Source: Ascochyta rabiei
Lineage: Eukaryota > Ascomycota > Dothideomycetes > Pleosporales > Didymellaceae
Reading direction: 5' to 3'
Length of the DNA stretch: 64,000 nt
Assembly (NCBI RefSeq): GCF_004011695.2
Contig: NC_082405.1
Span: forward strand, 248,001 to 312,000
The notes under the pieces were generated by a model. That model made no database searches, was not told the DNA's origin, and was given only the letters and a program-made list of their open reading frames with translations. This document shows positions 21,679-33,367 of this stretch, one piece after another; position 1 is the first letter of the stretch; each line of letters starts with the position of its first letter. The position numbers and the translations under genes are program-made.

Positions 21679-23199
21679 ATGCCTTCACAATCAAGCTACC
21701 TACGTCCTGGCGTCCTTGCCCTTGGGTTGGCTGCTACCAGCTCGTTCGTCGCTGCCGCACCATGCGACATCTATGCCTCTGGTAATACACCCTGCATTGC
21801 CGCACACAGTACCACCCGCGCCTTGTACAGTGCCTACACTGGAGCACTTTATCAAGTCAAGCGTGGTTCTGACAACACAACGATTAATATCGCGCCGAAG
21901 TCTGCTGGTAGTGTTGCCAATGCTGCCGCTCAAGACACCTTCTGCTCCGGTACAACTTGCCTCATTACGATTGTCTATGACCAATCTGGCCGCGAGAACC
22001 ACCTCACCCAAGCTCCACCTGGCGGCTTTAACGGCCCAGAATCCAAAGGTTACGACAACCTCGCTGGAGCGATAGGTGCGCCTGTTACTTTGAACGGACA
22101 GAAAGCGTACGGTGTTTTTGTCTCGCCCGGCACAGGCTACCGCAACAATAAAGTAAGTGGCTCTGCCACTGGAGACGCAGCGCAGGGTATGTACGCTGTC
22201 CTCGACGGCACTCACTACAATGGCGCTTGCTGCTTCGACTACGGCAATGCCGAAACCAACAACCTCGACACCGGTGATGGCCATATGGAGGCTATCTATT
22301 ACGGCGATAGTACCGGCTGGGGTAGTGGTGCTGGCAGCGGTCCGTGGATCATGGCTGACCTTGAGAATGGCCTGTTCTCTGGCCAAGGCGCGAAGAAGAA
22401 CACTGGTAATCCATCCATCACCTCCCGCTTCGTCACTGCTGTCATCAAAGGAGGACCGGGCAAGTGGGCTATTCGTGGTGGTAACGGCGCAACCGGAGCA
22501 TTGTCGACATTCTACAGTGGCGCACGCCCAAGCGGCTCCGGCTACAACCCCATGCATAAGGAAGGTGCCATCGTTCTTGGTATTGGCGGTGACAACAGCA
22601 ACGGCGCTCAAGGTACCTTTTACGAGGGTGTGATGACCAGCGGCTACCCGACCGATGCCACTGAGAACTCGGTACAAGCCAATATTGTAGCAGCCAAGTA
22701 CGCTACCACCTCCTTGGTCAGTGGCCCAGCGTACACCGTAGGTGATTCTGTATCCTTCAAGGCTACCACAGCTGGATACACAAACCGCTATCTTGCCCAT
22801 ACCGGAGCAACAGTCAACATCCAAGTTGTCTCATCGTCTAGCACCACCACCCTGAAGCAAGCTGCCAGCTGGATTATTCGTGCTGGTCTTGGCAACAGTG
22901 GCTGTTACTCGTTCGAATCTAAAGACACTGCCGGAAGCTTCATCCGACACTTCAATTTTGCGCTGCATGTTGCCGCCAACGACGGCTCCAAGGCTTTCAA
23001 GGAAGATGCCACTTTCTGTCCGCAGAGTGGCCTCAGTGGCAGCGGTTCGTCGCTACGTGCTTGGGGATATCCTACACGATGGATTCGCCATTACCTCAAC
23101 AGTGGGTACATTGCAAGCAACGGTGGTGTTCATGGCTTCGACGCGGCTGCCTCATTCAACGCCGATGCGACATGGGCCACCAGCACTGGACTTGCTTAG
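21679..23199 (+). CDS. abfB: Secreted GH54 alpha-L-arabinofuranosidase with CBM42
   Basis: Single exon, 506 aa from MPSQSSYLRPG; an in-frame ATG 24 bp upstream is less likely. The signal peptide ends at the VAAAPCDIYASG junction, the classic AbfB mature start. The GH54 catalytic domain (about residues 27-340) contains the nucleophile Glu in the MADLENGLFSGQ block and the acid Asp in the IGGDNSNGAQGTFYEG block. The CCFDYGNAE segment contains the adjacent cysteines of the family's vicinal disulfide. The C-terminal ~160 residues are the CBM42 beta-trefoil that binds arabinose branches (SLRAWGYPTRWIRH and related repeats). It removes arabinose side chains from arabinoxylan and arabinan. Confidence 0.95.
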   Translation: MPSQSSYLRPGVLALGLAATSSFVAAAPCDIYASGNTPCIAAHSTTRALYSAYTGALYQVKRGSDNTTINIAPKSAGSVANAAAQDTFCSGTTCLITIVYDQSGRENHLTQAPPGGFNGPESKGYDNLAGAIGAPVTLNGQKAYGVFVSPGTGYRNNKVSGSATGDAAQGMYAVLDGTHYNGACCFDYGNAETNNLDTGDGHMEAIYYGDSTGWGSGAGSGPWIMADLENGLFSGQGAKKNTGNPSITSRFVTAVIKGGPGKWAIRGGNGATGALSTFYSGARPSGSGYNPMHKEGAIVLGIGGDNSNGAQGTFYEGVMTSGYPTDATENSVQANIVAAKYATTSLVSGPAYTVGDSVSFKATTAGYTNRYLAHTGATVNIQVVSSSSTTTLKQAASWIIRAGLGNSGCYSFESKDTAGSFIRHFNFALHVAANDGSKAFKEDATFCPQSGLSGSGSSLRAWGYPTRWIRHYLNSGYIASNGGVHGFDAAASFNADATWATSTGLA

Positions 23200-24213
23200 G
23201 CACATCGTTATGCAATCTGTGACAGGAGGTGAACCGGGAGTTCAACCGGAGTGGATGATGTAGTGTAAGTTTCAGATGTTGAACAACGTTGTCAAAGGAC
23301 TTCCCGCACACCCTAGCTCAGTTCTCTTAGCGTCTTAACAAATTCAACCAGCACTTTCCAAGAAACGTTCCTTTGTAAAGCTTAGCGTTGATCCCTTGCA
23401 TGCTGTGCGATCTTCTCGTCTCAATAAGCAGTTGTCATATCTCCGGGAGACTATAACGACGGCGACGTTGCACTGGCGGCCAGTGCTTTATCTCCGTCCC
23501 GATCTTTTGTCACAGCTTGCTGCATCATCCTGTCGTAAAAGGATCGAAATCCTCAACGTTCGCATTGGAGGTAATGTAATTCCTCGTCGTTGATCTCCCA
23601 TGTTTCTTTGTCTTGAAGATTCTTCTCACCCTGGCCCACCACACTGGTAGAGATCCTTCCAAGGAAGTAGCCTAAGCGGGGTCTGAGCGTTGATTACACG
23701 TACGGCTAGAAACCTTCCTCGTGCTTGAACAGCGACCGCCGGATGCTTCAGCTTGAGCGCTATTGTGTAAACCTCCAAGATGAATCGGAACAATGGCTAT
23801 AGGCTGTTTCTGAAATTCAGCATCAGACTTGACGACCTTTGCGATTCGCCTGTCCCAAGTGAGAAGGTAGTAAGCCATGCGGTGGATCGTCATACCCCAG
23901 CTTCTGTTCCAGTGTTCCCCACAACTCGGAGGTTTCCCCGACATGTAGCTTCCCCGCCTCGGCCGAATATCGACACGACAAGAGCACAACACCAAGACTT
24001 TTACTTCGTGTTCTTCCCCCACAACTCTACTATGACCTCACGCACGCTCTTGGCGACAGGTGAAATGTTGAAAATCTCGGGTAGAGCGAATGTAGGATTC
24101 TTGACCATCTTGGATGGGCTCGGCAATAGCCACCGAGATGACTATAAGTGTAGCTAGCAGGATGGAGGCTGTAAATTGCTTCTATAGTCACCGCGCTCTA
24201 TTATTCAATAAGT
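23200..24213. other. Intergenic between abfB and GH43_26-like genes
   Basis: One kilobase with no supported gene. The promoter of the downstream GH43 gene should lie in the last few hundred bases. Confidence 0.5.
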
Positions 24214-25272
24214 ATGCGACTCCAAAGCTCACTTCTTTCGCTTGCAGCGGCGACAACGGTCTCGCTTGCTTCTCCACTACTCACCTATCAAGCGGACCAG
24301 AAGGTCGGCTATCTCTTTACCAATTTCCCTGTCAACGATGAGCAAGTCTACATGCATCTATCAGTTGATAACGATGCACTTTCTTACAGACAATTGTCCT
24401 ACGATGGTACTCTAGAGACGGCACGGATCTTAGAATCTACCATTGGAACGACAGGCGTGCGCGACCACTTTATCATCAACGCACAGGACAGCAGCAAGTA
24501 CTGGCTTCATGCTACAGATTTGAAGGTCAATGCTCTCGGCGGGGACTTTATCAACGCAACTCGCTTTGGTAGCAGAAGCATAGTCGTCTGGGAGTCCACA
24601 GACCTCGCAACCTGGAGTGAACCTCGACTATCCGCACCTCTAGCGAATGTCTCTGCTGGCAATGTTTGGGCCCCGGAGTCGTACTGGGACCACACTCGCA
24701 ACGAGTACATTGTCATTTTCTCGTCGCGTTACTGGGATCCTGCGGATGTCGAGCGCACAGGGCCTTCACCTCCAAATAAGCTCATGTACGTGACGACGAA
24801 AGATTTCGAGACGTTCTCCAAAGAGCAAGTCTATTTCGACCCCGGCTACCCAGTCATAGACTGTTCCCTCATCCCCGTCCCTGAACAGGGCGAGAACGTG
24901 TGGTATCGCTGGGTGAAGAGCGAGGTAGACTACAGAATCTGGCAACAGCGCTCTTCGGACGGCATCTTGGGCACATGGAGCAACGTTGGCGATGCGCCTG
25001 ACGGAACACGAGTCACGTTTGCAGACCGCTACTCCAACAACGAAGGGCAACTGTGTTTCAGGGACAATCAGGACCCCGGACTGTTCCATTTGTGGATCGA
25101 TCAAAGCTCAACAGAGACATATATTCCTGCGCAAGCCCGCACTCTTGACGATATGGCTGCCTGGCAGTTGTCCGATACAACAAGTTTCACCAAGAACACT
25201 AAGCACGGTTGGGTGTTTCCCCTCAACCAGCAGCAGTATGAAACGATTCAGGCCAAGTACAAGTTTATCTGA
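24214..25272 (+). CDS. Secreted GH43 exo-arabinofuranosidase-like enzyme (GH43_26 type)
   Basis: Single exon, 352 aa, signal peptide about residues 1-19 (LLSLAAATTVSLASP). The mature protein opens with GYLFTNFPVNDEQVYMHLS, a start typical of GH43 subfamily 26 proteins, several of which are exo-alpha-1,5-L-arabinofuranosidases. Other propeller-blade blocks are VRDHFIINAQ, NVWAPESYWD, YPVIDCSLIPV and CFRDNQDPGLFHLWID. There is no carbohydrate-binding module. Subfamily assignment is from recall of the N-terminal pattern; GH43 itself is secure. It would act with AbfB on arabinan chains. Confidence 0.85.
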   Translation: MRLQSSLLSLAAATTVSLASPLLTYQADQKVGYLFTNFPVNDEQVYMHLSVDNDALSYRQLSYDGTLETARILESTIGTTGVRDHFIINAQDSSKYWLHATDLKVNALGGDFINATRFGSRSIVVWESTDLATWSEPRLSAPLANVSAGNVWAPESYWDHTRNEYIVIFSSRYWDPADVERTGPSPPNKLMYVTTKDFETFSKEQVYFDPGYPVIDCSLIPVPEQGENVWYRWVKSEVDYRIWQQRSSDGILGTWSNVGDAPDGTRVTFADRYSNNEGQLCFRDNQDPGLFHLWIDQSSTETYIPAQARTLDDMAAWQLSDTTSFTKNTKHGWVFPLNQQQYETIQAKYKFI

Positions 25273-25879
25273 AAGACAACTCTAGAACAACAATGATAAA
25301 ACTTGCAACAGAGCCAGTTCAGTATGCCTTGGATGTCTTTTTCCGATATATAGCATTCACCTCATCTGGGTCGGAAGCGCGTGAGATACTCTTTCCTCAA
25401 TTCCCAGATTACATCCTCAGCGCTCTCCAATTCCAACCACGCTCTTGCTCTTCCGCGACTTGGCTGGAAACCATTGACGTTCTTATTAAGCCTGCTACTT
25501 GCTCCTGGTTCACTTTCCAAATCGATTGCAAGTCTGGAAGGAACACATGCGCTTTGACAGAAAGGCCAATGTCTCCTCCAGATCAAATCGCTACCTCATA
25601 CCCTCCAGCAGAGTGGTCCTTGATTCCTGTATGTGAGTTCTCTGAAGGAGAGGACTGCATCCGCTTTCAGAGTACAGAGATGACGTTTTACAGCTTGGCT
25701 GAGTGCAGGTATTTGATCACTTGTGTGGAAGAAGATTCAAGCAAGACATGTGCAAAACAGAGGTGCATGTTTAGTGGCAGACGCACGCGTCGCATTCAGA
25801 TTGATAGGTTTGTACGAAGCGAATATCTACAATGAAGTCCTTTCCTTCCCTCCTACTTCATCACTCCAACAAGCTGTAT
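25273..25879. other. Intergenic between convergent GH43 and LPMO genes
   Basis: Convergent 3' ends. A 180-codon open frame (25293-25835) is cysteine-rich but lacks a signal peptide or family features, so no gene is called. Confidence 0.45.
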
Positions 25880-26672
25880 CTAGCAAGTGAACAGAGCAGG
25901 TCCAGGAACAGTGTAAGCCTGGGCCTTGTAGGAGTCGTAGGTGATGCCGGCGTCAGATCCCTTGTATGCACCGGGGAAAGCAACGAGACCAGATGGAGAC
26001 TTGCTGCCGCCGCCGGTGACCTTGAGCTGATGGCAGCCGGGGTAGAACTGAGCACCGGGGTACGAGTAGGCGGAGTGCAGCGCGATGATCTCGTGGCGAA
26101 CGAGGTAGTTGCCAGAGGGGATGCACTTGGGAACGGTGTAGGTGACGACGCCACCAGCCTTCATTAGGGGAGTGGCGCCCCAGGTGTTGCTGGTGCCGGT
26201 GCGGCCAGTTTGCTGGACCTTGAACCAGACGGCGCTACGTCGATGTCAGTATAATGGAGCGATAGTGTGGTGCTAGAAAAACATACGTCGCGCTGGGCAT
26301 CCAGTTGTTGCAGCCCGCGTCAGGGCACTTAGCCATGTAGGTGACGGTAGGACCAACGTGGCTGTCAGGCCAGAGGGTCCAGTAGAGGTCGACTGCCGAG
26401 CCAGCAGCCACCTCAGCGTGAAGCGCAGCGGGCTTCGAGCCAACAATGCCACCCTCAGTGTAGCCACCGCACTGGAGATCGGCAGAGGTCACATCCGTGA
26501 TTGGGCCGTTACCCTGAACCTCACGAGAGATACGCTGGGGAGCAGGGCTCGTGTACGGGTCCTGGTAAGGCTGGTAGAAGGTGTAGGGCTTGTTGCCAAT
26601 AGTGGCGTTGTTGACATAGCCGTGACCGGCGACGGCCGTGGCCAAAGCGAGAGCGACGGCAATGTACTTCAT
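25880..26672 (-). CDS. AA9 lytic polysaccharide monooxygenase
   Basis: Exons 26672-26287 and 26234-25880 (intron 52 bp, GTATGT...GTAG, phase 2) give 246 aa. The signal peptide MKYIAVALALATAVAG is followed directly by HGYVNN, so the mature N-terminus is the copper-binding His required in AA9. The second brace His is in WPDSHVGPTVTYMAKC, and the axial Tyr is in GAQFYPGCHQL. Four cysteines fit two disulfides. There is no CBM1 or C-terminal linker. AA9 enzymes cleave cellulose or xyloglucan oxidatively. The start was set by the signal peptide; an upstream ATG adds 21 leader residues. Confidence 0.94.
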
Positions 26673-28280
26673 TGTGAAAGTGAGGGAAAATGTACGATCC
26701 TGCGTATGAAAAACTGGTAGCGAGTGAAGAAGCAAATGAATATAAGCTGGGGAGGCTTAAGAAGAAAGGAATGAATGTAAAGCGTCGGTGCTGGATGACC
26801 TGGAGAGCCGAGATAGATTGCGCGAAACTGTCATCTTTATAGTGTTCATCTATTTATTCCAGGAGCCAAGTCGACGCCATGTACAACAATGTTTGAAACT
26901 TCCTTGGTGGTAATGCCTGGTGGTGATCATGAAGGGCAGCGTATGGATTGAGCGAAACACACTAACGGCAGATGCTTCTTGGTATCCACACAGCTCGTCA
27001 ACGCGTTCCTACAAACTCCGTGACGAACGAGGTTGTAAGACACATTCAGTTCTAGCATGGTGAAATCTGGATTCCAATAGTAAGATCGGCTCTGACAGGT
27101 GCAAACAGTGCTTGTGGAGTTGACGGACTGCGCGTAAGTTCCTGACAGCGGCTGTCAACAAAACATGGTGGAGTCGTGAAACAGCGCGTAGTATCCAGGC
27201 GGGAAGGTCTTTAACCAGCTCTGATTAGCGGTTCACTCCTCACGCTTGGCAGACGTCTCAGCCTGTAGATCCCACGTGACTTTGTCTGGAGCGTGCAGCC
27301 GGAGAATAGATTGAGTTCATATCGGGCACCGCCCCCATATTGTTTTGGTGTAATGCTCGTGATGACAAAAGCAATGGGACTGATCACAAGAGCAGAATCC
27401 TACGGGTTGATACCTGGAATTTGAGAATAGTATTTCCGGTGTGGTCAGTGAGTGCAGGGTCCATTTGATTGCACCTGGAGAGCTGGTCTTGGCTGGGGAG
27501 AACCGTCGTGAGTCGAGAAGTCAAGGTCTGCATAGAGGCAAGAAGAGGAAGAATGATGAAAGCGACTGAGGCAATATGAGGGTGAGAGAAAGGAATGATA
27601 TATCTTGCTTCCAGTGTCGCCAGTGGGAGCAAAAGTGCGCAAGCTCGCTCAATCTTGCGCGCAAAGATGGCGAACCTGCGTTTCAGCGTCCCAGAGAAGA
27701 CTGGCGCTACTCGAAATGCTTTCCTTGTGGTTCTTGGCTGTTGTGATTGTCTCATTTGCAGAGAACGAGTCGAGGGACTCTGCCTCAGCCCTTTCTGCGC
27801 CTATGCGTGCTGCGGCTCTTACAAAAGAAGCATCGTTGCTTTCGTCCGCTATCGCATTGGCATTCGAGGCGAGAAAGACACGAGCTTTGGGAGCGCACTG
27901 GAGGTGCCAAATGCGCTTGCTGCCTGTCTGCGATTATCAAGGCAGTGCAGTGTTAGAGCTTTTAAGAGGCATCGTGAAGCTCACGAGGCCGTAGGCGCAA
28001 GATAGATTTACCATTCACCGGCACGCTGTTACGTGATTGAACCAAGCTGAGGTTGCTAAGACCCTCTCTTTCCTGGGCGGAGGAGTTGAATGGAGAAGCT
28101 GGCGGGCTGGTCTGATGGTGGAGGAGTGATGAAGCGGCTCGAAGCTTCTCGCGGAAGTGCCCCACTTGGCTGGTGGACATGCCACCACACCCCGCGCGGC
28201 GCGAAGTCGTCCAAACATTGTGCAGCCCCGAACAGCTCCACAAAGCAATCACACACGGCACAGCGTAGCGTTCAAGCAAG
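26673..28280. other. Intergenic between LPMO and CDC37
   Basis: About 1.6 kb holding both divergent promoters. Overlapping open frames at 27384-28005 lack domains and splice support and were not called. Confidence 0.5.
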
Positions 28281-29847
28281 ATGGTGATCAACTACAGCAA
28301 GTGGGTGCGTATGCTGACACCTTCGCCCCTTCACAGCAGCACACTGACATGTGTAGGACGCCCTCGAGCTCTCCGACGACAGCGACATCGAAGTGCACCC
28401 AAACGTCGACAAGAAGTCCTTCATTCGCGCAAAGCAGGCACAGATACACCAGGAGCGCGACCACCGCCGACACCAGATCAAGACACTCAAGTACGAGCGC
28501 ATCATCAACGACGGCCTCACCGAACGCATCGACCGCCTGCTCACAGCCTTGAAGTCGCACAAGTCGAAGCTAGCAGACGGCGCAAATGAAGACCAGCTGG
28601 TCTTCCAGGCGATGATGGAGAGCATGCTGGACATGAAGGAGAACGCACCGCCGCCGCCACCAGAGGGCGTACATGAGCACATCAAGGACAAGCCCACATA
28701 TCCGCAGATGATGGCCAGCATGGTCGACATTGTGAAGAAGGAGATCGACGCAAGCAAGAGCACAGACTCGAGGTACGACCAGTTTATCGCAGGCCTGCAC
28801 AAGGAGAAGGAGCGGGTGGAGGACCTACAGAAGCAACTGCTTGCCAAGCTGGCAGAGCTCGAGAAGGAGGACAAACGCCACATCACAAGCGACGACATCA
28901 AGGACGGCTTCAGTCACTCATCCGTTATGAAGGCCGACCAGAAGAAACCCGCCTCGACACCGTCCTCCTCCACATCAAGAACAGAGACCGTCGAGCTCTT
29001 GAACGCCCCCAAACGCCCCGAAGCCACACGCACCGACACAGGCGACTCGGGCGCAGACGCAGACATTGAAGAGGGCACCGCTGCCCACGACGACGACGAC
29101 AACGACGACGACGTCGAGGCATCGCCTCTCGCCAAGAAGTTTGCCGCCATAAAAGCCGGCGACTGGTACGCGTGTCTCCAGTTCTTGATGCAGCACTCCG
29201 AGATCCTCAAAGAATCCGAAACCGACGGCCTCCTCGTCGAAGCCTTCAACTCGGAACTCGATGGCAAGCCCAAGCACGCAAGACAGTGTGTCCACCAAGG
29301 TCTCCTGCTGCAATACTGCAGGCAACTCGGCGGGCGACAAGGCGTGGAGCTCTTCTTCAAGCGGATACAGAGCAAAGACCACCAGGCAAGCAAGATGTTC
29401 AACGACGACGTAGACAGCACGTACCACCGCATCCGCACGCGCGCTGCAGAGATACTGAAAGAGCGCGCCGAGAACCCCGCGGGCGCCGAGGGCGTCGAGC
29501 AGATCCAGCTTCACGCCGTCGACCCAGGTACCACGATCAACATTCAGGTGCCGCCGGAGAAGTCGACGGCCGAAGACCCGCAGGAGCGCGAGATGGAAAT
29601 CATGGCGCGCGGCATCTTCGAGACATTCCCACCGGGTCTGCAGCGGGCGCTCGAGACGGGCAAATTGGATGAAATCAACAAGGTGCTGGCCAAGATGAGT
29701 GTCGAGGAGGCAGAGGAGGTGGTGGAGAAGCTGGGTGAAGGCGGCATGTTGAGTGTCGAGCAGGGCGTCATCGACGCGACGACTGAGGAGGGCCAGAAGA
29801 CGTTTGAGGAGATTGAGAGGAGTAGGAAGATGCCCGGGCAGGAGTAA
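28281..29847 (+). CDS. CDC37: Hsp90 co-chaperone Cdc37
   Basis: A 24-nt first exon (28281-28304, MVINYSKW) is joined over a 52-bp intron to 28357-29847, giving 504 aa. The N-terminus becomes YSKWDALELSDDSDIEVHPN, the kinase-binding signature of Cdc37 with the CK2-type Ser in SDDSD. A coiled coil covers roughly residues 30-200, an acidic low-complexity linker (DDDDNDDDV) lies near 255, and the Hsp90-binding and C-terminal domains follow (CLQFLMQHSEILKES, FFKRIQSKD, IFETFPPGLQRALETG). It loads client kinases on Hsp90. Without the tiny exon the protein would lose its functional N-terminus. Confidence 0.95.
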
Positions 29848-30093
29848 GAGAACCTGCATGCCCAAAAACGACGGGGAGTAATCAATCATGACACGACTCA
29901 TAGCATCTACATATGATGATCATTGTACAATATCAAGCTAACGGTAGCTACGAACCAAACATGTTACGACACCGCACTTGCTCCAACAACAAGCCTGTCG
30001 TGTTGCCAATGCTCACTTTCCAGCGACGCCTTTGATCCCCGCAACAACACCACGGTGTGGTATAACCGTACAAAGTGCAGCCATTTTGACGCC

Positions 30094-31605
30094 TCAGATG
30101 AGCTCACCCAGGTTGCTGTCAATTCCCTCCATATCTCCATCGCCCGCGAATGCAGCGTACTCGTCCTCGGCATGGTTGCTCATCTTCCGCTTCTTAGCAG
30201 CCGTTTCGTACGAGTGCTGGCCGTACACGCCGCCCTCGTGGCCCGGCCGAGCGTGCTGCAAACTCTTCAGCAGGTCGTGGGGTACATTTGTGTCGCCCAT
30301 GCTTGTTGCGAAACCAGGCATCGTGGTGTGACCCTGTGGGGCAGGAGCGGTTTCCGGGATGACGGGATTCGAGACGGGCTCTGGCATGACATCGTCGCCA
30401 ATGTCGGGCACGGGCTCGACGACTTGGGCGGGTCCTTGCTGCGGCGAGCCCACGGGCGTGAAGGACTCCATGGGCGGCGGCGTGAGTTCTTCGACCCGCG
30501 GGCGGTCCTGTCCGGTCGGCGAGGTTGTTACGGCGGGAAGGGGTGCAGCAGAAATACGGTTCGTCTCGATGGCCGAGAGGCCTTGAAGAATGGCGTCTTC
30601 GACCTGGCGTTTGCGGCTCTCGATTGCGTCCTTGCGAGTCTTGAGGTCGTCGACTTGGGTCTGGTCTTGTTCGAGCTTCGATTTGTTCGTTGCGAGAAGC
30701 TGTTCGAGTCCTGCGATGAGCGCTTGGCGGGCTTTGATGCTTTCTGCAGCTGCTCCCTCAGCCACGGCAAGCTTCTTGACGAGTGTAGAGAGCCCGGCGG
30801 CGTGTACGGGCGCGGAAGGAATGGTGTAGTTGGGGTTGGTGACCTTCTCGTACTCCTGGTTCGCTGTTGCCACAGCTGGCTTTGCTGCAAGGTCCGCCTT
30901 GTTGACCGATGTTGCCAAAGGAGCCACGGGTGCGAGCTCAGCCGGTATTGTAGAGCTCGAGAAGAGGCTGCCACCGAGGGCAGGTTTACGACCGACGGAC
31001 CGCGACGAGTCAAGATCGTTCATGGACTTCTCGATACTCTGCTGGACGGCCTGGTTGAAGATTTGGCGCTGTCGCCAGACTTCCACGACGCGTCGAATCT
31101 TGTTCTGAATATCGTGGGGCGAGCCCTTGTAGGCTACCGTCGCGGCTTCGGTGATGATGGGCTCGTATGCTCGAAGGAACTCCTCCTTCTTGCGCATCTT
31201 GGACGTCTGGGCGATTTCTGCATCAAACGTAAGCTCGATGGACTAAATTGTACTGGGCATGATGTCCGAACATACCATTGGCAAGATAGATCAGCACAAG
31301 CTTCTTGTTGGGTGGTGACTCCTTCATCCGCTGCAGCCATACTGCTGCAATGCGCTCGGCATGTCGTCTGTACAGTCCTCAGGTCAGCAATTGTTCTCGA
31401 GCGCCCGAGTACCTGAGGCCTCGTTGTTCAAGCCATCAAGATAGACAAGCTGCTTGTTCACGCCATGTTTGCGGCCAAGGACGCGCTGTGTTGATGGGAT
31501 GGTTTACCTGTGAAAGAGGATCCACTGGCCGACTGTGGAGATGGAGTCTTGCGTCTCATTGAGCGACGAAAGCTTTGCCTTCAGGCTGTCCTCCGTAAAG
31601 GCCAT
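30094..31605 (-). CDS. RTT103: RNA polymerase II CTD-interacting protein Rtt103
   Basis: Three exons: 31605-31508, 31367-31276, 31217-30094 (introns 140 and 58 bp), 437 aa. Splicing builds the CID fold over residues 1-135: MAFTEDSLKAKLSSLNETQ, then FHRRHAERIAAVWLQRM, VLIYLANEIAQTSKMRKK and IRRVVEVWRQRQIF. This domain binds Ser2-phosphorylated polymerase tails. A helical coiled-coil part (about 190-260) follows, then a Pro-rich tail. Yeast Rtt103 works with the Rat1/Rai1 torpedo in transcription termination. It is divergent from the clathrin light chain gene. The 3' tail ends GIDSNLGELI. Confidence 0.92.
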
Positions 31606-31984
31606 GCTGATGGTATCACGCGTCGATAACTATCACTACTGAAGACAGGGCTCACGCGTGCACCTTCACGAACAGACCGCCTTGATGGTGGACGCGTCGT
31701 GTACAAGTCTAAGTGCACCTTTCTAGCCCGCAACCACTGCCCGTGTCTGCTGCTCAAATGCCCTGATGACGTGGGGGGTGATGGATTAGATGTGAGGAAG
31801 CTGGAGGTGAAGCTGCGGGCGCTAGGGGCAAGCTAGAGTCGGCGATACGTGTCCGGGCCTCCGCGATTGCCAGATGCCATGCGGTCAGTGAGCGCAAGTG
31901 TCGAGACCAGCGACGTGAACAATCAATTGCCGATTTCTCCTCCATCTCTCCCTCCCTCCAATCTCCTGCACAGACTACACCAAC
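31606..31984. promoter_or_regulatory. Divergent promoter RTT103 / CLC1
   Basis: A 379-bp interval between two divergent start codons. The CLC1 side has a pyrimidine-rich leader (CATCTCTCCCTCCCTCC). No specific factor site was recognised. Confidence 0.6.
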
Positions 31985-32914
31985 ATGGCGGATCGATTTC
32001 CCTCATTAGATGAGTTCGACGCTGGTAGGCTCCACTATTGAACCCCCGAACGAGCGCCAGCTGGATGCTGAACTACCCCAGGTCAGAGCGAAGCCCGCGG
32101 CGATGCTACCAACTTTGACGCCCTCGGCGATGATGCCAACGACGACTTCCTCTCACGTGAGCGTGCGATCCTCGGCGACGATGCGGACCAGTTTGCCTCG
32201 GAAAACGACAAGCTGGCAACTGTCGAAGACGGGGACGATGACCTGCTCGGCGGAGACTTTGGCGGCCAGGCCAATGTTGGCGCGCAGGAGATCGGCGGCT
32301 TCGAGAGCTCTTTCCCTGCAATCGACACTACCAACGAGGTAAGCATGTGCTGCTAGCCCTGGGCTCGATGCGCCAGACGTGTGAAGACAGCTGGCGGGAG
32401 GACATGCACCACGGTAGCCTCATCTCGTGGTCGTATCTGACAGAAGCAGCACATGGCCCCTGGCGGCACAATCACAGGGCCCACCCTCCCGTTTCTTCCT
32501 GGCCAGCCTGCACCCTCGTTCACCCCCCAGCGATCAGATTCCCCTGAGCCTGATGTGATCCGTGAATGGCGTGAGCGCCGCGAGCTCCAGATCCAGCACC
32601 GTGACGAGGTTTCTGCCGAGCGCAAGAGCAAGACCATCCAGGAGGCGCAGCAGAACATCGACGACTTCTACGAGAACTACAACAACAAGAAGGACAAGGA
32701 GATCGCCAAGACACGGAAAGAAGCTGAGGAGTTCCTTGCCAACCGGGACGACACAACAGCTGGCGGTACTAGTTGGGAGCGCATTGCCAAGCTGGTCGAC
32801 CTGAGCGGCAAGGGCACCAAGGGTGGAGCGTCAGGAAGCGAGAAGGCGCGATTCAGGGAGCTTCTGCTTAGCCTGAGGAAGGACGACAAGGCGCCTGGCT
32901 CGACCGGGTACTAG
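31985..32914 (+). CDS. CLC1: Clathrin light chain
   Basis: Exons 31985-32024, 32082-32338 and 32450-32914 give about 253 aa. The N-terminus MADRFPSLDEFDAGQSEA, a conserved acidic segment (LGDDANDDFLSRERAILGDD) and the GGTITGPTLPFLP turn are typical of fungal Clc1. Residues 125-215 form the heavy-chain-binding coiled coil (IREWRERRELQIQHRDE, DDFYENYNNKKDKE). The last exon has three in-frame AG acceptors (exon start at 32444, 32447 or 32450), so the protein may vary by one or two residues. The third was chosen because it gives NEHMAPGG. It regulates clathrin coats in endocytosis. Confidence 0.92.
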
Positions 32915-33367
32915 CCGGGCCAACGAAGATGGAGAGTGCGAAAAGAGACGGTACATGATGATCATTTCCGGCGGCTGGTTTAAGCATGACTTTTGGCAAG
33001 TCCGGAATACCTGGATGCGGCTTGGAGTTCATGGATAGGTTGCAGACTACCTTACGCAACTGTGTTAATACCCGATCCTAGACGTTGCACAGTGACTTGT
33101 CACGTTGCCGACAAATTGTGACCATCGATCAACTATGTTACCTTGTCCATCACTGATCAGAAAAAAAAAAGCTCGATTTAGTACCTCTGAAGGCTCAGTA
33201 TTTTGAACATCATGTCGATCAGACGTGCAGACACGGAGGACAAAGCTTGCACGGAGTCCTGAGCTGGCTAGACGGTCGCTCGAACCATCACTTTACGCCG
33301 TTCTCTTCCATATCACAGCATCTTCCATTGACTTGCTGCCTCACAATTCATCTAGCGAAAAAGGCTA
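32915..33367. other. Intergenic between convergent CLC1 and MFS genes
   Basis: 3' UTR-type sequence with an A10 run near 33160. No gene seen. Confidence 0.5.

Noticed and set aside
25293..25835. 180-codon cysteine-containing frame between GH43 and LPMO
   Set aside because: No signal peptide, no family motifs and no credible promoter; the start lies 20 bp after the GH43 stop. Kept only as a remote possibility.
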